Assembly: GCA_934098745.1 (NCBI GenBank)
Contig: CAKOPG010000007.1
Coordinates: 11,486 to 75,485 of the forward strand
Source of the DNA: an uncultured Bacilli bacterium
GTDB lineage: Bacteria > Bacillota_I > Bacilli_A > RF39 > UBA660
Length of the DNA stretch: 64,000 nt
Reading direction: 5' to 3'
A model generated the notes under the pieces. It did not search any database, was not told the origin of the DNA, and saw only the letters and a program-made list of their open reading frames with translations. The number at the start of each line of letters is the position of its first letter. Position 1 is the stretch's first letter. Positions 10,156 to 18,644 of the stretch are shown piece by piece. A program made the translations under genes and the position numbers.

Positions 10156-11153
10156 CTGCTCACCACTTCCTTCAAAATGCTGCAAATTTCCTCTGCACTT
10201 TTCGACATATTGTGTTCTTCCCTGAATTTATACATATTCTCTTGAATTTTATCATATTCTGCACGGTCTTCCATGATTTTCTCTATAGCATTTTTCATTT
10301 CATCCGCATCTCCTAATGGTACTTCATAACCAAGCTTCAGTTCTTCAACAGGAACACCAATTCCTTGCGTTTTGCTTACAATAAGCGGTTTGCATACATA
10401 CAACGCATCCACTAGACTGGTTAATCCAAATACGCCTTTACTTGTTTCCTTCTTCACAGGTAAAACTATAACTTTAGATTGTAAATACAAATTTAAACAT
10501 GTTTCATAATCCTGCTTATTATTTATTACAACAACATTGGATGGCAATTTTTCATGTAACTCATTTGTAGTGACAATGCAGCATTTATAGGGAAGTTTAC
10601 TCATTGCCTCTATCAGGGTGCTATAATCTCGATTAGTATTTCCAATCGAAACAACATCATACTTTATATTTGTGGCACTAAACTGCTTCTTTTCAGGCAG
10701 CAAAGGTATATAATCAATACTAATTTCTCTGTATTTTTGTTTCATTTCATGTGCTAATTCTGGATTAATAGTAATTACATGATCACATGCATATATTAAT
10801 TTCCACAAATTATTTTTATTGTGTAAACACACAACAATTGGCACTTTAATGATTCTCATCCAGCGCAATACAACAATCCATCTGGAATAATGCGCATGTG
10901 GAATATATATTGCATCATAATCATTTCGGTACCGAAATAGGCTGACCGCTTTTATTATTTCATCTATAAATATATATTTCTTTTTATAAAAATCTTTATG
11001 CTCACATATTTCAAAAACGGGTTCTATACCATATTCGCAAAAATGATTAATACCATAAAGTGCCTGTGGCGGATACGCATGATGATTTTCCTTCCATCTT
11101 CTATACTCTTTTTTTAATGAATATCCTAAATCTACACAAAACACTTTAATCAT
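10152..11153 (-). CDS. GT-B fold glycosyltransferase
   Basis: The protein has 333 residues when started at the ATG at 11153, four bases after the stop of the gene before it. It opens MIKVFCVDLGYSLKKEYRRW. Its second half has YDVVSIGNTNRDYSTLIEAM, VIVLPVKKETSKGVFGLTSLVDAL and PLIVSKTQGIGVPVEEL, the layout of a GT4-like donor domain, although the classical E-x7-E motif is replaced by K-G-V-F-G-L-T-S-L-V-D. It probably uses a nucleotide sugar for the same glycan as its neighbours. The family assignment is looser than for the other GT4 genes. Confidence 0.7.
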   Translation of the reverse strand: MIKVFCVDLGYSLKKEYRRWKENHHAYPPQALYGINHFCEYGIEPVFEICEHKDFYKKKYIFIDEIIKAVSLFRYRNDYDAIYIPHAHYSRWIVVLRWMRIIKVPIVVCLHNKNNLWKLIYACDHVITINPELAHEMKQKYREISIDYIPLLPEKKQFSATNIKYDVVSIGNTNRDYSTLIEAMSKLPYKCCIVTTNELHEKLPSNVVVINNKQDYETCLNLYLQSKVIVLPVKKETSKGVFGLTSLVDALYVCKPLIVSKTQGIGVPVEELKLGYEVPLGDADEMKNAIEKIMEDRAEYDKIQENMYKFREEHNMSKSAEEICSILKEVVSR

Positions 11154-11157
11154 TTTC

Positions 11158-12018
11158 TTATTTTGTTCCCCATACAATTATACAATTTCCTTCTGCCGTC
11201 AATGGAATTTCATCTATTACTCTTGCTCCCGGAATTCTTTCCAATAGTTCCTGCACACTATAACCGTCTAACTCCTTATAGGATAGTGCATTCCATGTAA
11301 TATAACCAGCCTTTGCATTTTTGATTAGTTTATCTAAATAAACCTTTTGGACAGTGCGTGTCAGTTCGGAAAAAGCATAATTGCTGATCAGCAGATCGCA
11401 CTGCTGTTCCGAGAACTCTGTTGTTCCATCTATATACTGCACCTCTCCGTCAATTTTAAAATTACTCAAATACCTTTTAGACAGTTTTAAAACTTCCGGC
11501 AAATCATATAATGCATATCTTTTCGTGTTTAAGTTTTCCATTAAAACCCTGCATTGCCCGCCATATCCTACACCGATTTCGACAATATTATCTACATTTT
11601 TCGCATCAAAAATACATAATAGATCCTGAAGCACCTTTGCATACCTTATTGTTGTTGGCGCTATAGAATACTTTTGTTTTCCAATAATATACTTATATTT
11701 TCTCGGTTTCCCGACAATGTCATTTTCAATAATATTGTTCCAATTTATTTCATTTGCAAAGCTTTTATTACTCAGTATTACATCCAAATATTCCTTGCCC
11801 TGTTCCTTTGAAAGATGTTCCAAAATTCTATTGTAAATATAATTTCTTCTGAAATCTTCGAAAATAGCAGCATCCTGCGCTGCTGCCTCGCAAAAAGCAG
11901 GATATAATTCATCATCCGACATACTTGTTTTTCTTCCATGGCTTATGAGATATTCATTTAGTTTCTTCCGATAAAACTCACATCCAATTTTGTCTATCAC
12001 TCTGGTAACTATTTTCAT
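11158..12018 (-). CDS. Putative sugar O-methyltransferase
   Basis: This class I SAM-dependent methyltransferase has 286 residues. The segment NIVEIGVGYGGQCRVLMENL around residue 140-160 is the SAM-binding glycine loop, followed by LLISNYAFSELTR. The overall pattern, with an N-terminal helical part and a W-x-I-I-E-x-D-I-V-G-like sequence before the Rossmann fold, matches the putative sugar O-methyltransferase family found in O-antigen loci. I start it at 12018, where GGAG lies nine bases upstream; an ATG at 12078 would overlap gmhA by 20 bases. Directly following the GDP-heptose genes, it may methylate heptose, but this is inference. Confidence 0.72.
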   Translation of the reverse strand: MKIVTRVIDKIGCEFYRKKLNEYLISHGRKTSMSDDELYPAFCEAAAQDAAIFEDFRRNYIYNRILEHLSKEQGKEYLDVILSNKSFANEINWNNIIENDIVGKPRKYKYIIGKQKYSIAPTTIRYAKVLQDLLCIFDAKNVDNIVEIGVGYGGQCRVLMENLNTKRYALYDLPEVLKLSKRYLSNFKIDGEVQYIDGTTEFSEQQCDLLISNYAFSELTRTVQKVYLDKLIKNAKAGYITWNALSYKELDGYSVQELLERIPGARVIDEIPLTAEGNCIIVWGTK

Positions 12019-12058
12019 TATTTTTTTCTCCATTTCATAAAGATATTGTCTTTCTAAT

Positions 12059-12718
12059 TTATTTTCCAAAAAACTCATCTTCCAACATCATGCATATACA
12101 ATGATAAATTGGCAGATGCAGCTCTTGAATTATATAGCTTTCTTTTCCTGGTACCTTTATGCAAGCATCACAGAATGTACTCAATTTGTTGTTTTTCGCT
12201 CCCGTAAGTCCTAAGACTCTCATGCCTTTTGCCCTAGCTGTAACGGCTGCTAACAATACATTTAGGCTGTTTCCACTTGTCGAAATTCCTAAAAAAACAT
12301 CCTTTTGCTCCCCCAAACCGTTTACCTGCTGTGCGAAACACAGCTGAGGATCATTATCATTCATATACGCTGTCGTCAATGCATAATGCCCATCAAGCGC
12401 AATCGCCGGTAATGCACCTTCTAGCCCGTTCGCAAGGGTCGTTCCCAATTCAGAATCCACCTTCACTAGTTCATCTGCGAACTCCTTATCCAGCATTCTT
12501 TCTATTCTAAAATTCTTCATCAGCTCTCCAACCATATGCTCCGCATCGGCTGCCGATCCACCATTTCCTGCAATCAGAACTTTCCCGCCACGTCCATAGC
12601 ATTCTTTTATCATATCATAAAAACATATAATATTTTCTTTCTGATCCTCAAGGACAGGATATCTTTTTATTAGATTGTCAATATACTTTATAGGTTCTGT
12701 TTTCAACTTAATCTCCAT
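12059..12718 (-). CDS. gmhA: Sedoheptulose-7-phosphate isomerase (GmhA-like)
   Basis: GmhA turns sedoheptulose 7-phosphate into D-glycero-D-manno-heptose 7-phosphate, the first step of nucleotide-heptose synthesis. The 219-residue SIS-domain protein carries AGNGGSAADAEHMVGELMK near residues 49-67 and LGISTSGNSLNVLLAA, both standard for GmhA, with a histidine in the C-terminal ELHLPIYHCICMMLE. Its ATG overlaps the stop of the HddC-GmhB gene by 11 bases. With HddA and the fusion it completes the GDP branch of the pathway. DiaA is a related SIS protein, but the context supports GmhA. Confidence 0.92.
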   Translation of the reverse strand: MEIKLKTEPIKYIDNLIKRYPVLEDQKENIICFYDMIKECYGRGGKVLIAGNGGSAADAEHMVGELMKNFRIERMLDKEFADELVKVDSELGTTLANGLEGALPAIALDGHYALTTAYMNDNDPQLCFAQQVNGLGEQKDVFLGISTSGNSLNVLLAAVTARAKGMRVLGLTGAKNNKLSTFCDACIKVPGKESYIIQELHLPIYHCICMMLEDEFFGK

Positions 12719-14018
12719 CTTTCAAATTTGAAAATGATGTTGCAAACTCTGCAAGCGAAGATACACAAAAATCTTGACCAAAATCCACCTCTTCATTACT
12801 TATTAATGCGGTTCTGCATCCGGCTGCGATTCCCGCTTCAACATCACTTTTCTGATCTCCTATCATCCAGGATTCATGAAGATCCAGATTAAACTCCCGT
12901 GCTGCCTTTAAAAGCATACCTGGATTTGGTTTTCGACATTTACACTTAATCTTTAACTCTGGAATTTCTCCTTTATATCCTGCATCTGGATGATGTGGGC
13001 AATAATATATTGCATCAACATATGCACCCTCTCTTCCTAATAAGGTTTCCATTTTATTATGAATATCGTTCAATTCTTCAATCGAGGTCTCACCTCTTGC
13101 CACCACCGGTTGATTCGTTACTACAATCGCCAAATACCCAAGTTTATTAATTGTACGAATAGCGGAGGCAGCTCCTTCAATCAATTCAAATTCATCTGGC
13201 GTATGTAAAAAGCCAACATATTTATTAATCGTCCCATCCCTATCAAGAAATACCGCTTTCTGCTTTAATTTTAAATTTCTGGCTTTAATCTTTCCACAAT
13301 AATAGTCCTTGCATACTTCATTGAATCTTTCTGGTGTTCCCAAGTCTTTTACATATTCCGGACTATCATAGCAATATATTTTTCCCGTTTCCACTAACGG
13401 CTTAAGCACTTGACGATCAAGATCTACTTTTCCTTCCAATACATTATTATATAGAATCTGCGGATTTACAATATGAACACCGGCATTTACACGGTTTCGA
13501 TAAAATTGAGGATGTATATCTTCCTTTGTAATCCATTGTTTTACCCTGCCATCTTCGTCCGCAATAATGATCGCACTATCATATGGATGGTCATTGGGAT
13601 GTGTAAAGATAGAAACCAGCCCACCTTTACTTTTATGAAAAAGGATAAAACGCTCAAAATCAATATCAAACATTGCATCTGCATTAATCAGCAGAAAATC
13701 CTCTTTCAGTTTTTCTTTTATTCTAAATAACGCACCAGCATTTCCCAGTGGTTCCTTTTCCACATAATATTCTATATGAACTCCATATGGCTTTCCTGTA
13801 ACCGGAGATACTTGAGAACCATCTCCGAAATATTCGATGATCTTTTCATGCATAAACCCGACTGTTATAATGATATCTTCGATTCCTTGTTCCCTTAAGC
13901 ACATAATTTCATGTTCCAAAACAGGAATATTGTCAATTTTTATCATTGGTTTCGGAATACCTGATGTAACTGTTGCAAGTCTCGTACCCCTTCCTCCAGC
14001 CATTATCACTGCTTTCAT
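12708..14018 (-). CDS. Fused D-glycero-alpha-D-manno-heptose-1-phosphate guanylyltransferase / heptose bisphosphate phosphatase (HddC-GmhB)
   Basis: Two enzymes are joined in 436 residues. Residues 1-235 are a nucleotidyltransferase with MAGGRGTRLATVTSGIPKPM at 6-25 and LLINADAMFDID near 109-120, as in HddC, which makes GDP-heptose from heptose 1-phosphate. Residues 255-425 are a HAD-IIIA phosphatase with FLDRDGTINKY from 257, a zinc-loop cysteine/histidine cluster (CPHH near 340 and CKCRKPNPG near 359) and MIGDQKSDVEAG near 385-396, as in GmhB, which removes the 7-phosphate. Joining consecutive steps fits substrate passing. It is coupled to hddA by an ATGA overlap. GDP rather than ADP is inferred from hddA next door. 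Confidence 0.88.
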   Translation of the reverse strand: MKAVIMAGGRGTRLATVTSGIPKPMIKIDNIPVLEHEIMCLREQGIEDIIITVGFMHEKIIEYFGDGSQVSPVTGKPYGVHIEYYVEKEPLGNAGALFRIKEKLKEDFLLINADAMFDIDFERFILFHKSKGGLVSIFTHPNDHPYDSAIIIADEDGRVKQWITKEDIHPQFYRNRVNAGVHIVNPQILYNNVLEGKVDLDRQVLKPLVETGKIYCYDSPEYVKDLGTPERFNEVCKDYYCGKIKARNLKLKQKAVFLDRDGTINKYVGFLHTPDEFELIEGAASAIRTINKLGYLAIVVTNQPVVARGETSIEELNDIHNKMETLLGREGAYVDAIYYCPHHPDAGYKGEIPELKIKCKCRKPNPGMLLKAAREFNLDLHESWMIGDQKSDVEAGIAAGCRTALISNEEVDFGQDFCVSSLAEFATSFSNLKDGD

Positions 14019-15031
14019 TCCTTTTCCCCTTGTCTTTGCGGTTCATATGTCTCTGGGGTATAGTGAATCACCCGAGTTCCTTCATCTTCAAATTTAAATG
14101 GAATTTGCATAAGTTGATCCATTGCCTTTCCAACCTCTTTTTGTTTTTCGGGCCTGACATAAAATAGTAAAAAACCTCCTCCACCAGCCCCTAATAATTT
14201 TCCGCCTGTTGCTCCTGCTTTAATGCCCTTTTGATACCATTCGTCAATCACACTCGTTGATATCCATTTTCCTGTCTTTCTCTTCAGCATCCACTCATAA
14301 TTTAGTAGTCTTCCAAATTCGTCCAAATCCGATCTGCTGTCTACCAATATTTTTTCTGCTTCATCCACCAGCTGTCTCATCTCTTTTAAACATAACAGTT
14401 TTTCGTTTCCCATAAGTTTATTAGCTTCTTGAATAGCCGATGAATTTCTTGTAAAGCCGGTAAAAAACATCATCAAATTTTGATTAAGATCTTCTTTTCT
14501 TTGTGGTGAAATGATAATTGGTTCTATTTTATACCCATAATTATTAAAATCAATTCTGTTCATTCCCCCATAAGACACAGCTATCTGATCCTGCCATCCC
14601 CCTGCTTCTTCGCACAAATTACGTTCCAAAAAAATTGCATCATCCGCAAGCTTCTTCTTGTCTGCATACTGCCCCTTAAGTGCATAGAACGCATTTAACA
14701 TTCCCACGGCGAAAGAGCTTGATGTTCCAAGCCCCGATCTGGCAGGCAAGTCAGCTTCATATGTCAAACGAATTTCATGCATGTCTAACATCTTCATTGC
14801 GTTTCGTATTGCAGGATGTTGGATATCTTTTTCGTCAGTAACCCTTTCCATTTTTGAATAAGCAAGCTCTGTTGAATAATCAAAAAAACGAGGCAGATGT
14901 CTCACATTCACATAACAATACTTATCGAAAGTACTGGAAAGAACCGCACCCCCGTAATTTTTAAAAAATTGTTCAACATCTGTTCCTCCTCCAAAAAAGG
15001 ACATTCTAAATGGAGTTTTAGTAATCACCAT
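14015..15031 (-). CDS. hddA: D-glycero-alpha-D-manno-heptose-7-phosphate kinase (HddA-like, GHMP family)
   Basis: HddA phosphorylates heptose 7-phosphate at C1, giving the alpha-anomer bisphosphate of the GDP branch. The protein (338 residues) has the three GHMP motifs: TPFRMSFFGGGTDVEQFF at 5-22, LPARSGLGTSSSFAVGML near 95-112 for ATP binding, and GATGGKLLGAGGGGFLLF near 285-302. FGGGTD is characteristic of HddA. The gene order HddA, HddC-GmhB, GmhA with overlapping junctions forms a self-contained GDP-heptose operon segment, as known from S-layer glycans of Aneurinibacillus. Confidence 0.92.
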   Translation of the reverse strand: MVITKTPFRMSFFGGGTDVEQFFKNYGGAVLSSTFDKYCYVNVRHLPRFFDYSTELAYSKMERVTDEKDIQHPAIRNAMKMLDMHEIRLTYEADLPARSGLGTSSSFAVGMLNAFYALKGQYADKKKLADDAIFLERNLCEEAGGWQDQIAVSYGGMNRIDFNNYGYKIEPIIISPQRKEDLNQNLMMFFTGFTRNSSAIQEANKLMGNEKLLCLKEMRQLVDEAEKILVDSRSDLDEFGRLLNYEWMLKRKTGKWISTSVIDEWYQKGIKAGATGGKLLGAGGGGFLLFYVRPEKQKEVGKAMDQLMQIPFKFEDEGTRVIHYTPETYEPQRQGEKE

Positions 15032-15042
15032 ATAACTTCATC

Positions 15043-16170
15043 CTATCTATTTTGCTTTAAAAATTCAATCATTCTATTCTCTATCGCAGTATTTTCATGA
15101 TATTTTAAGAAGTACTCGCGATTTCTCTCACTAAATTTTGCTTCATTGACGTTCTCTAAATACTTTCTGATTTTGACTACAAACTCTGATGCCTCTTTAC
15201 ACAGAATTAAATCTGGCAATTTTTCTTCTTGATACCCTTCAAAAGCTTCTTCCGTTCCGAATATAACCTTACCAAACATCAGCGCCTCTGCCGTTTTGAC
15301 CTTCATTCCATCTCCATAGAAAATAGGCAAAACTACTGCATCTGCATACAAATAATAAGGTCGCAGGCACTCTACTGTTCCTACAACATGAACATTAAAT
15401 TTTGTCCATTCTCTCTTTTTCACTTCCATCCCTTTTCCCACAATGTATAAGCAGCACTCTGGAAGCTTAGGCATAACATGGTCAACGAGCCACTGAACTC
15501 CTTCAATATTGGGTCCAAAGAAAGAACCAACAAACAACAAAATTCTTTTTCCGTTTTCTTCATAAGGAGAGTCATCATTGCTCCCTTCGATGTATTCATC
15601 CTCAAAAGAAACTGGCATTAGGAAGTCCGCTTTTCGCTTGTATTCTTTTTCGATCATATCCTGATCTCTTCTATTTAATGTTACCATTAGATCAGCATAC
15701 GTTGTTGCTTCTTTTTCATTTTTTAAAAATGCATAATAGGCAAATAAATACCCAATACTTTCATGTCGAATTTTATTTTTTATATATTCTCTCTCTACAT
15801 TATGAAAAAAAACTATTTTTATAATATTGTTGTTTATCTTTTTGCACAGCCCCCCTAAGGTCGACCTGTCAACCCACACATATTGATATTCTCCCTCATT
15901 GATCATTTTTAATATCTTCTTTTCTGTTTTGAGGGTATATCCATTTCTTCCTAGTAATGCACATCCAATTTGTTCCAGTCTATTTCTATAAGATGGCACT
16001 GTTACAATATTTTCTTTCTCCACAGAATCATTTGTAATCAAACATAAATCAACATTTTCTTTTCCAAATATTCTGCGCAAAATTTCATAGTTGCTATAGC
16101 TTCCTTGTCTGCCCCCATCATTATGCGTTGTTATAAAATTACAGCTGCCTATCATCAAAATTCTACTCAT
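15043..16170 (-). CDS. Glycosyltransferase family 4
   Basis: The 375-residue protein starts MSRILMIGSCNFITTHNDGG, chosen because it lies just past the upstream stop and begins the GT-B fold; a longer frame adds 16 residues of no known kind. The donor domain contains KRILLFVGSFFGPNIEGVQWL, CCLYIVGKGMEVKK and LFVGSF-type strands, then LPIFYGDGMKVKTAEALMFG, in which the usual glutamate is replaced by G-D-G-M-K, a form common in family 4 members that act on O-antigens. It directly precedes hddA in the transcript, so it may be the heptosyltransferase; this is a guess from position. Confidence 0.82.
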   Translation of the reverse strand: MSRILMIGSCNFITTHNDGGRQGSYSNYEILRRIFGKENVDLCLITNDSVEKENIVTVPSYRNRLEQIGCALLGRNGYTLKTEKKILKMINEGEYQYVWVDRSTLGGLCKKINNNIIKIVFFHNVEREYIKNKIRHESIGYLFAYYAFLKNEKEATTYADLMVTLNRRDQDMIEKEYKRKADFLMPVSFEDEYIEGSNDDSPYEENGKRILLFVGSFFGPNIEGVQWLVDHVMPKLPECCLYIVGKGMEVKKREWTKFNVHVVGTVECLRPYYLYADAVVLPIFYGDGMKVKTAEALMFGKVIFGTEEAFEGYQEEKLPDLILCKEASEFVVKIRKYLENVNEAKFSERNREYFLKYHENTAIENRMIEFLKQNR

Positions 16171-16183
16171 ATATTTCACTGTT

Positions 16184-17131
16184 TCACCTATTTTTCTCGT
16201 AATCCATCCTTCTTGCATGATATTGAGTATCTTCTAAAATCTTTCTGTTCGCCGCAATTACATCCGCCAGCATTCCGATCACAAACGTTATAAATCCGAT
16301 AATCAGCAAAGTACACGCCAAAATCAGAGACTGTATATGTCCTGCTCCTCTTCCGGTTGCATAGTAGATCAAAAACCTGATTGCCACTCCCAGGCCTATC
16401 AGGCCCGGAAACAAAGCAACAATGGAGAAGCAATATAACGGCTTGTACATAATAAGCGCTCTTAAAATTGTCAGCATGGAACGCTTTACATATCCCAGCA
16501 TACTGTGAAATAATCTCGATTTTCTAAGTTCAGGATTGGTCCTGATCGGAACCGATGTGATTGCCATGCGGTTTCTGCCTGCCTGCACAATCGTTTCAAG
16601 TGTGTAGGTATAATCATTAACCACATTTATATGCATTGCCGCTTCCCGGCTAAAAGCTCTGAAACCGCTTGGGGCATCCGGAATATTCGTATGGGAAGCC
16701 TTTCTTACCACCCAGCTTCCAAAATGCTGCAGCTTCTTTTTTATCCACGAAAAATGCTCTGTGCTGTCAATAGGCCTTTCCCCAATAACAATATCAGCTT
16801 TTCCTTCCAGCACAGGGCGTACAATCTTTTCGATATCATCTCCGCAATATTGATTGTCCGCATCAGTATTTACAATAATATCCGCACCATTCCTAAGGCA
16901 CGCATCAAGACCGGCCATAAATCCCTTTGCCAGTCCTTTATTCTGTGCAAAGCTGACAACATGGTGTACTCCCCACTTTTTTGCCACCTCCACCGTATTG
17001 TCCTTACACCCATCATCAATGATCAGATACTCAATCTCATCTATGCCATCTATTTTCCTGGGTAAATCATTTAATGCCACTTCCAGTGTTTCGGCTTCAT
17101 TATAGCAGGGAATCTGTATTATTAATTTCAT
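16184..17131 (-). CDS. Polyprenyl-phosphate glycosyltransferase (DPM1/GtrB-like GT2) with two C-terminal membrane segments
   Basis: This family moves a sugar from a nucleotide donor onto undecaprenyl phosphate, producing the donor for outer-face GT-C enzymes. The 315-residue protein has PCYNEAETLEVALNDL at 8-23, YLIIDDGCKDNT at 35-46 and NTDADNQYCGDDI near 88-100 with the D-A-D metal site. Hydrophobic spans follow at about 228-255 and 263-290, the GtrB-like arrangement. Several GT-C proteins in the window (415, 45303, 57945) plus the GtrII-like protein at 20795 would need such a donor. It overlaps fdtA by four bases. Confidence 0.88.
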   Translation of the reverse strand: MKLIIQIPCYNEAETLEVALNDLPRKIDGIDEIEYLIIDDGCKDNTVEVAKKWGVHHVVSFAQNKGLAKGFMAGLDACLRNGADIIVNTDADNQYCGDDIEKIVRPVLEGKADIVIGERPIDSTEHFSWIKKKLQHFGSWVVRKASHTNIPDAPSGFRAFSREAAMHINVVNDYTYTLETIVQAGRNRMAITSVPIRTNPELRKSRLFHSMLGYVKRSMLTILRALIMYKPLYCFSIVALFPGLIGLGVAIRFLIYYATGRGAGHIQSLILACTLLIIGFITFVIGMLADVIAANRKILEDTQYHARRMDYEKNR

Positions 17132-17547
17132 TTTTCTTCTGCCCTTCCTTTTACTCCTACATGCTCCAAGAACTCATCATAGTTGCGAATATAATCACTT
17201 TCATCATAATAATCGGATGCCAACACCATGAGCACGGCATCCGGTGTAAAGTCATACATTTCTCTCCAAATATTGGATTCTACAAGGAGCCCCTCTGTTG
17301 GTTTGTCCAGACGGATATGCTTCTTTTCCGTTCCCGAATCCAGCATAATGGTACACGCACCGCTTGGGCAGAACAAAATCTGCTTTAAGGTTTTATGTGC
17401 ATGAAATCCTCTATGCACCTCCGGCTTCGTGTCATACATATAGTACACTCTCTTGACTGTAAATGGGATATTCTTATTTTCTTCAAGTGCAATTAAAGAT
17501 CCTCGTTCATCACCATGGATCTGAAATTGTATCATTTCAATTTTCAT
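17128..17547 (-). CDS. fdtA: dTDP-4-keto-6-deoxyhexose 3,4-ketoisomerase (FdtA/QdtA-like cupin)
   Basis: FdtA moves the keto group of dTDP-4-keto-6-deoxyglucose from C4 to C3 so that FdtB can add an amino group. The 139-residue cupin has DERGSLIALEENKNIPFTVK, RGFHAHKTLKQ with the two catalytic histidines, and VLASDYYDESDYIRNYDEF near the C-terminus; all match FdtA/QdtA. Start at 17547, where the ATG overlaps the fdtB stop (ATGA). Whether the product has galacto (Fuc3N) or gluco (Qui3N) configuration depends on one or two active-site residues that I cannot settle here. Confidence 0.88.
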   Translation of the reverse strand: MKIEMIQFQIHGDERGSLIALEENKNIPFTVKRVYYMYDTKPEVHRGFHAHKTLKQILFCPSGACTIMLDSGTEKKHIRLDKPTEGLLVESNIWREMYDFTPDAVLMVLASDYYDESDYIRNYDEFLEHVGVKGRAEEK

Positions 17548-18644
17548 ATGTTTCCCCACTTATTCAACATCTCAATCACATATTCTGCCTCTTCCTTCAT
17601 CCCGTAATACATCGGAAGGCTTACCTCCGTTGCACTAATCTCTTCACAAATTGGCAGTTCCTTATCCGAAAGCATCTGAGAAGCATAAGCAACCTGCTTA
17701 TAAATTGGAATGGGATAATGTATTCCCACTGCAACCCCACACGCCTTCAAATAAGCAATAAATTCCTCCCGCCTGGACACTCTGATTGCAAAAATATGCC
17801 ATACCGGACTCGTATTTTCCATAACAGAAGGCAAAATAATATCAGGATTTTGGATATTCTCCAAATATTTTTTTGCTGTGTTTCTTCTGTCCTCATTTAC
17901 CCTGTCAAGATCTGCAAGTTTACAGCGCAAAAAAGCCGCCTGCATTTCATCAAGCCTGCTGTTATATCCTTGATAAATATGATGATACTTGTAGTCAGAT
18001 CCGTAATTGGATAATTCTTTTACCCTTTTTGCCAGCTTTTCATCGTTTGTCACAACGGCTCCAGCATCTCCTAATGCACCAAGATTCTTGCCCGGATAAA
18101 AACTGAAGCCTGCGGCATCTGCCAGTCCTCCTACACGCCGCCCTTTATAGCAGGCTCCGTGCGCCTGAGCAGCATCCTCAATTACTTTCAGCTGATATTT
18201 CTCCGCAATCTGATTTATGATGTCCATATCTGCCGGCTGTCCATATAAGTGTACCGCAATAATTGCCCTTGTTCTGTCTGTTATCTTTTCTTCAATCCGC
18301 ATAGGATCAATGTTATAGGTTGCCAGATCTGGCTCAACAAGAACCGGTCTTGCCCCTGTTCTGCTGACCGCAAGTGCAGTGGCAATAAACGTGTTGGATG
18401 GAAGAATAACTTCATCACCCGCTCCAATTTCGTATGCCTTTAGGATCAGAAACAATGCATCTAATCCATTGCCGCAGCCTATGCAGTATTTTGCCCCGCA
18501 ATATGCGGCAAATTCCTTTTCAAATTGTTCTTCCTCTTTTCCCTCAACATACCAGCTGTTTTGAAGAACCCGATCAAATGCGTCATGGAGTTTTTCGTTC
18601 AGCTCTTTCTCAAGTGGTCTAAATGTAACAAAAGGTACTTTCAT
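17544..18644 (-). CDS. fdtB: dTDP-3-keto-6-deoxyhexose 3-aminotransferase (FdtB/QdtB-like, DegT family)
   Basis: This PLP aminotransferase of 366 residues probably makes dTDP-3-amino-3,6-dideoxyhexose with glutamate as amino donor. It has CGNGLDALFLILKAY near 57-71, VIEDAAQAHGACYKG near 154-168 and FSFYPGKNLGALGDAGAV with the PLP lysine at about K186. An excellent GGAGG precedes the ATG at 18644, which overlaps the upstream stop (ATGA). Its partner fdtA follows at once. The dTDP-glucose precursor genes rmlA and rmlB are not in the window and must be elsewhere. The N-acetylation step could be done by the hexapeptide protein at 24552. Confidence 0.9.
   Translation of the reverse strand: MKVPFVTFRPLEKELNEKLHDAFDRVLQNSWYVEGKEEEQFEKEFAAYCGAKYCIGCGNGLDALFLILKAYEIGAGDEVILPSNTFIATALAVSRTGARPVLVEPDLATYNIDPMRIEEKITDRTRAIIAVHLYGQPADMDIINQIAEKYQLKVIEDAAQAHGACYKGRRVGGLADAAGFSFYPGKNLGALGDAGAVVTNDEKLAKRVKELSNYGSDYKYHHIYQGYNSRLDEMQAAFLRCKLADLDRVNEDRRNTAKKYLENIQNPDIILPSVMENTSPVWHIFAIRVSRREEFIAYLKACGVAVGIHYPIPIYKQVAYASQMLSDKELPICEEISATEVSLPMYYGMKEEAEYVIEMLNKWGNI

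Noticed and set aside
9112..10185. Longer start for the GT4 gene at 10185
   Set aside because: The extra ten residues lie inside the previous gene, and the ATGA junction at 10155 matches the pattern of this cluster.
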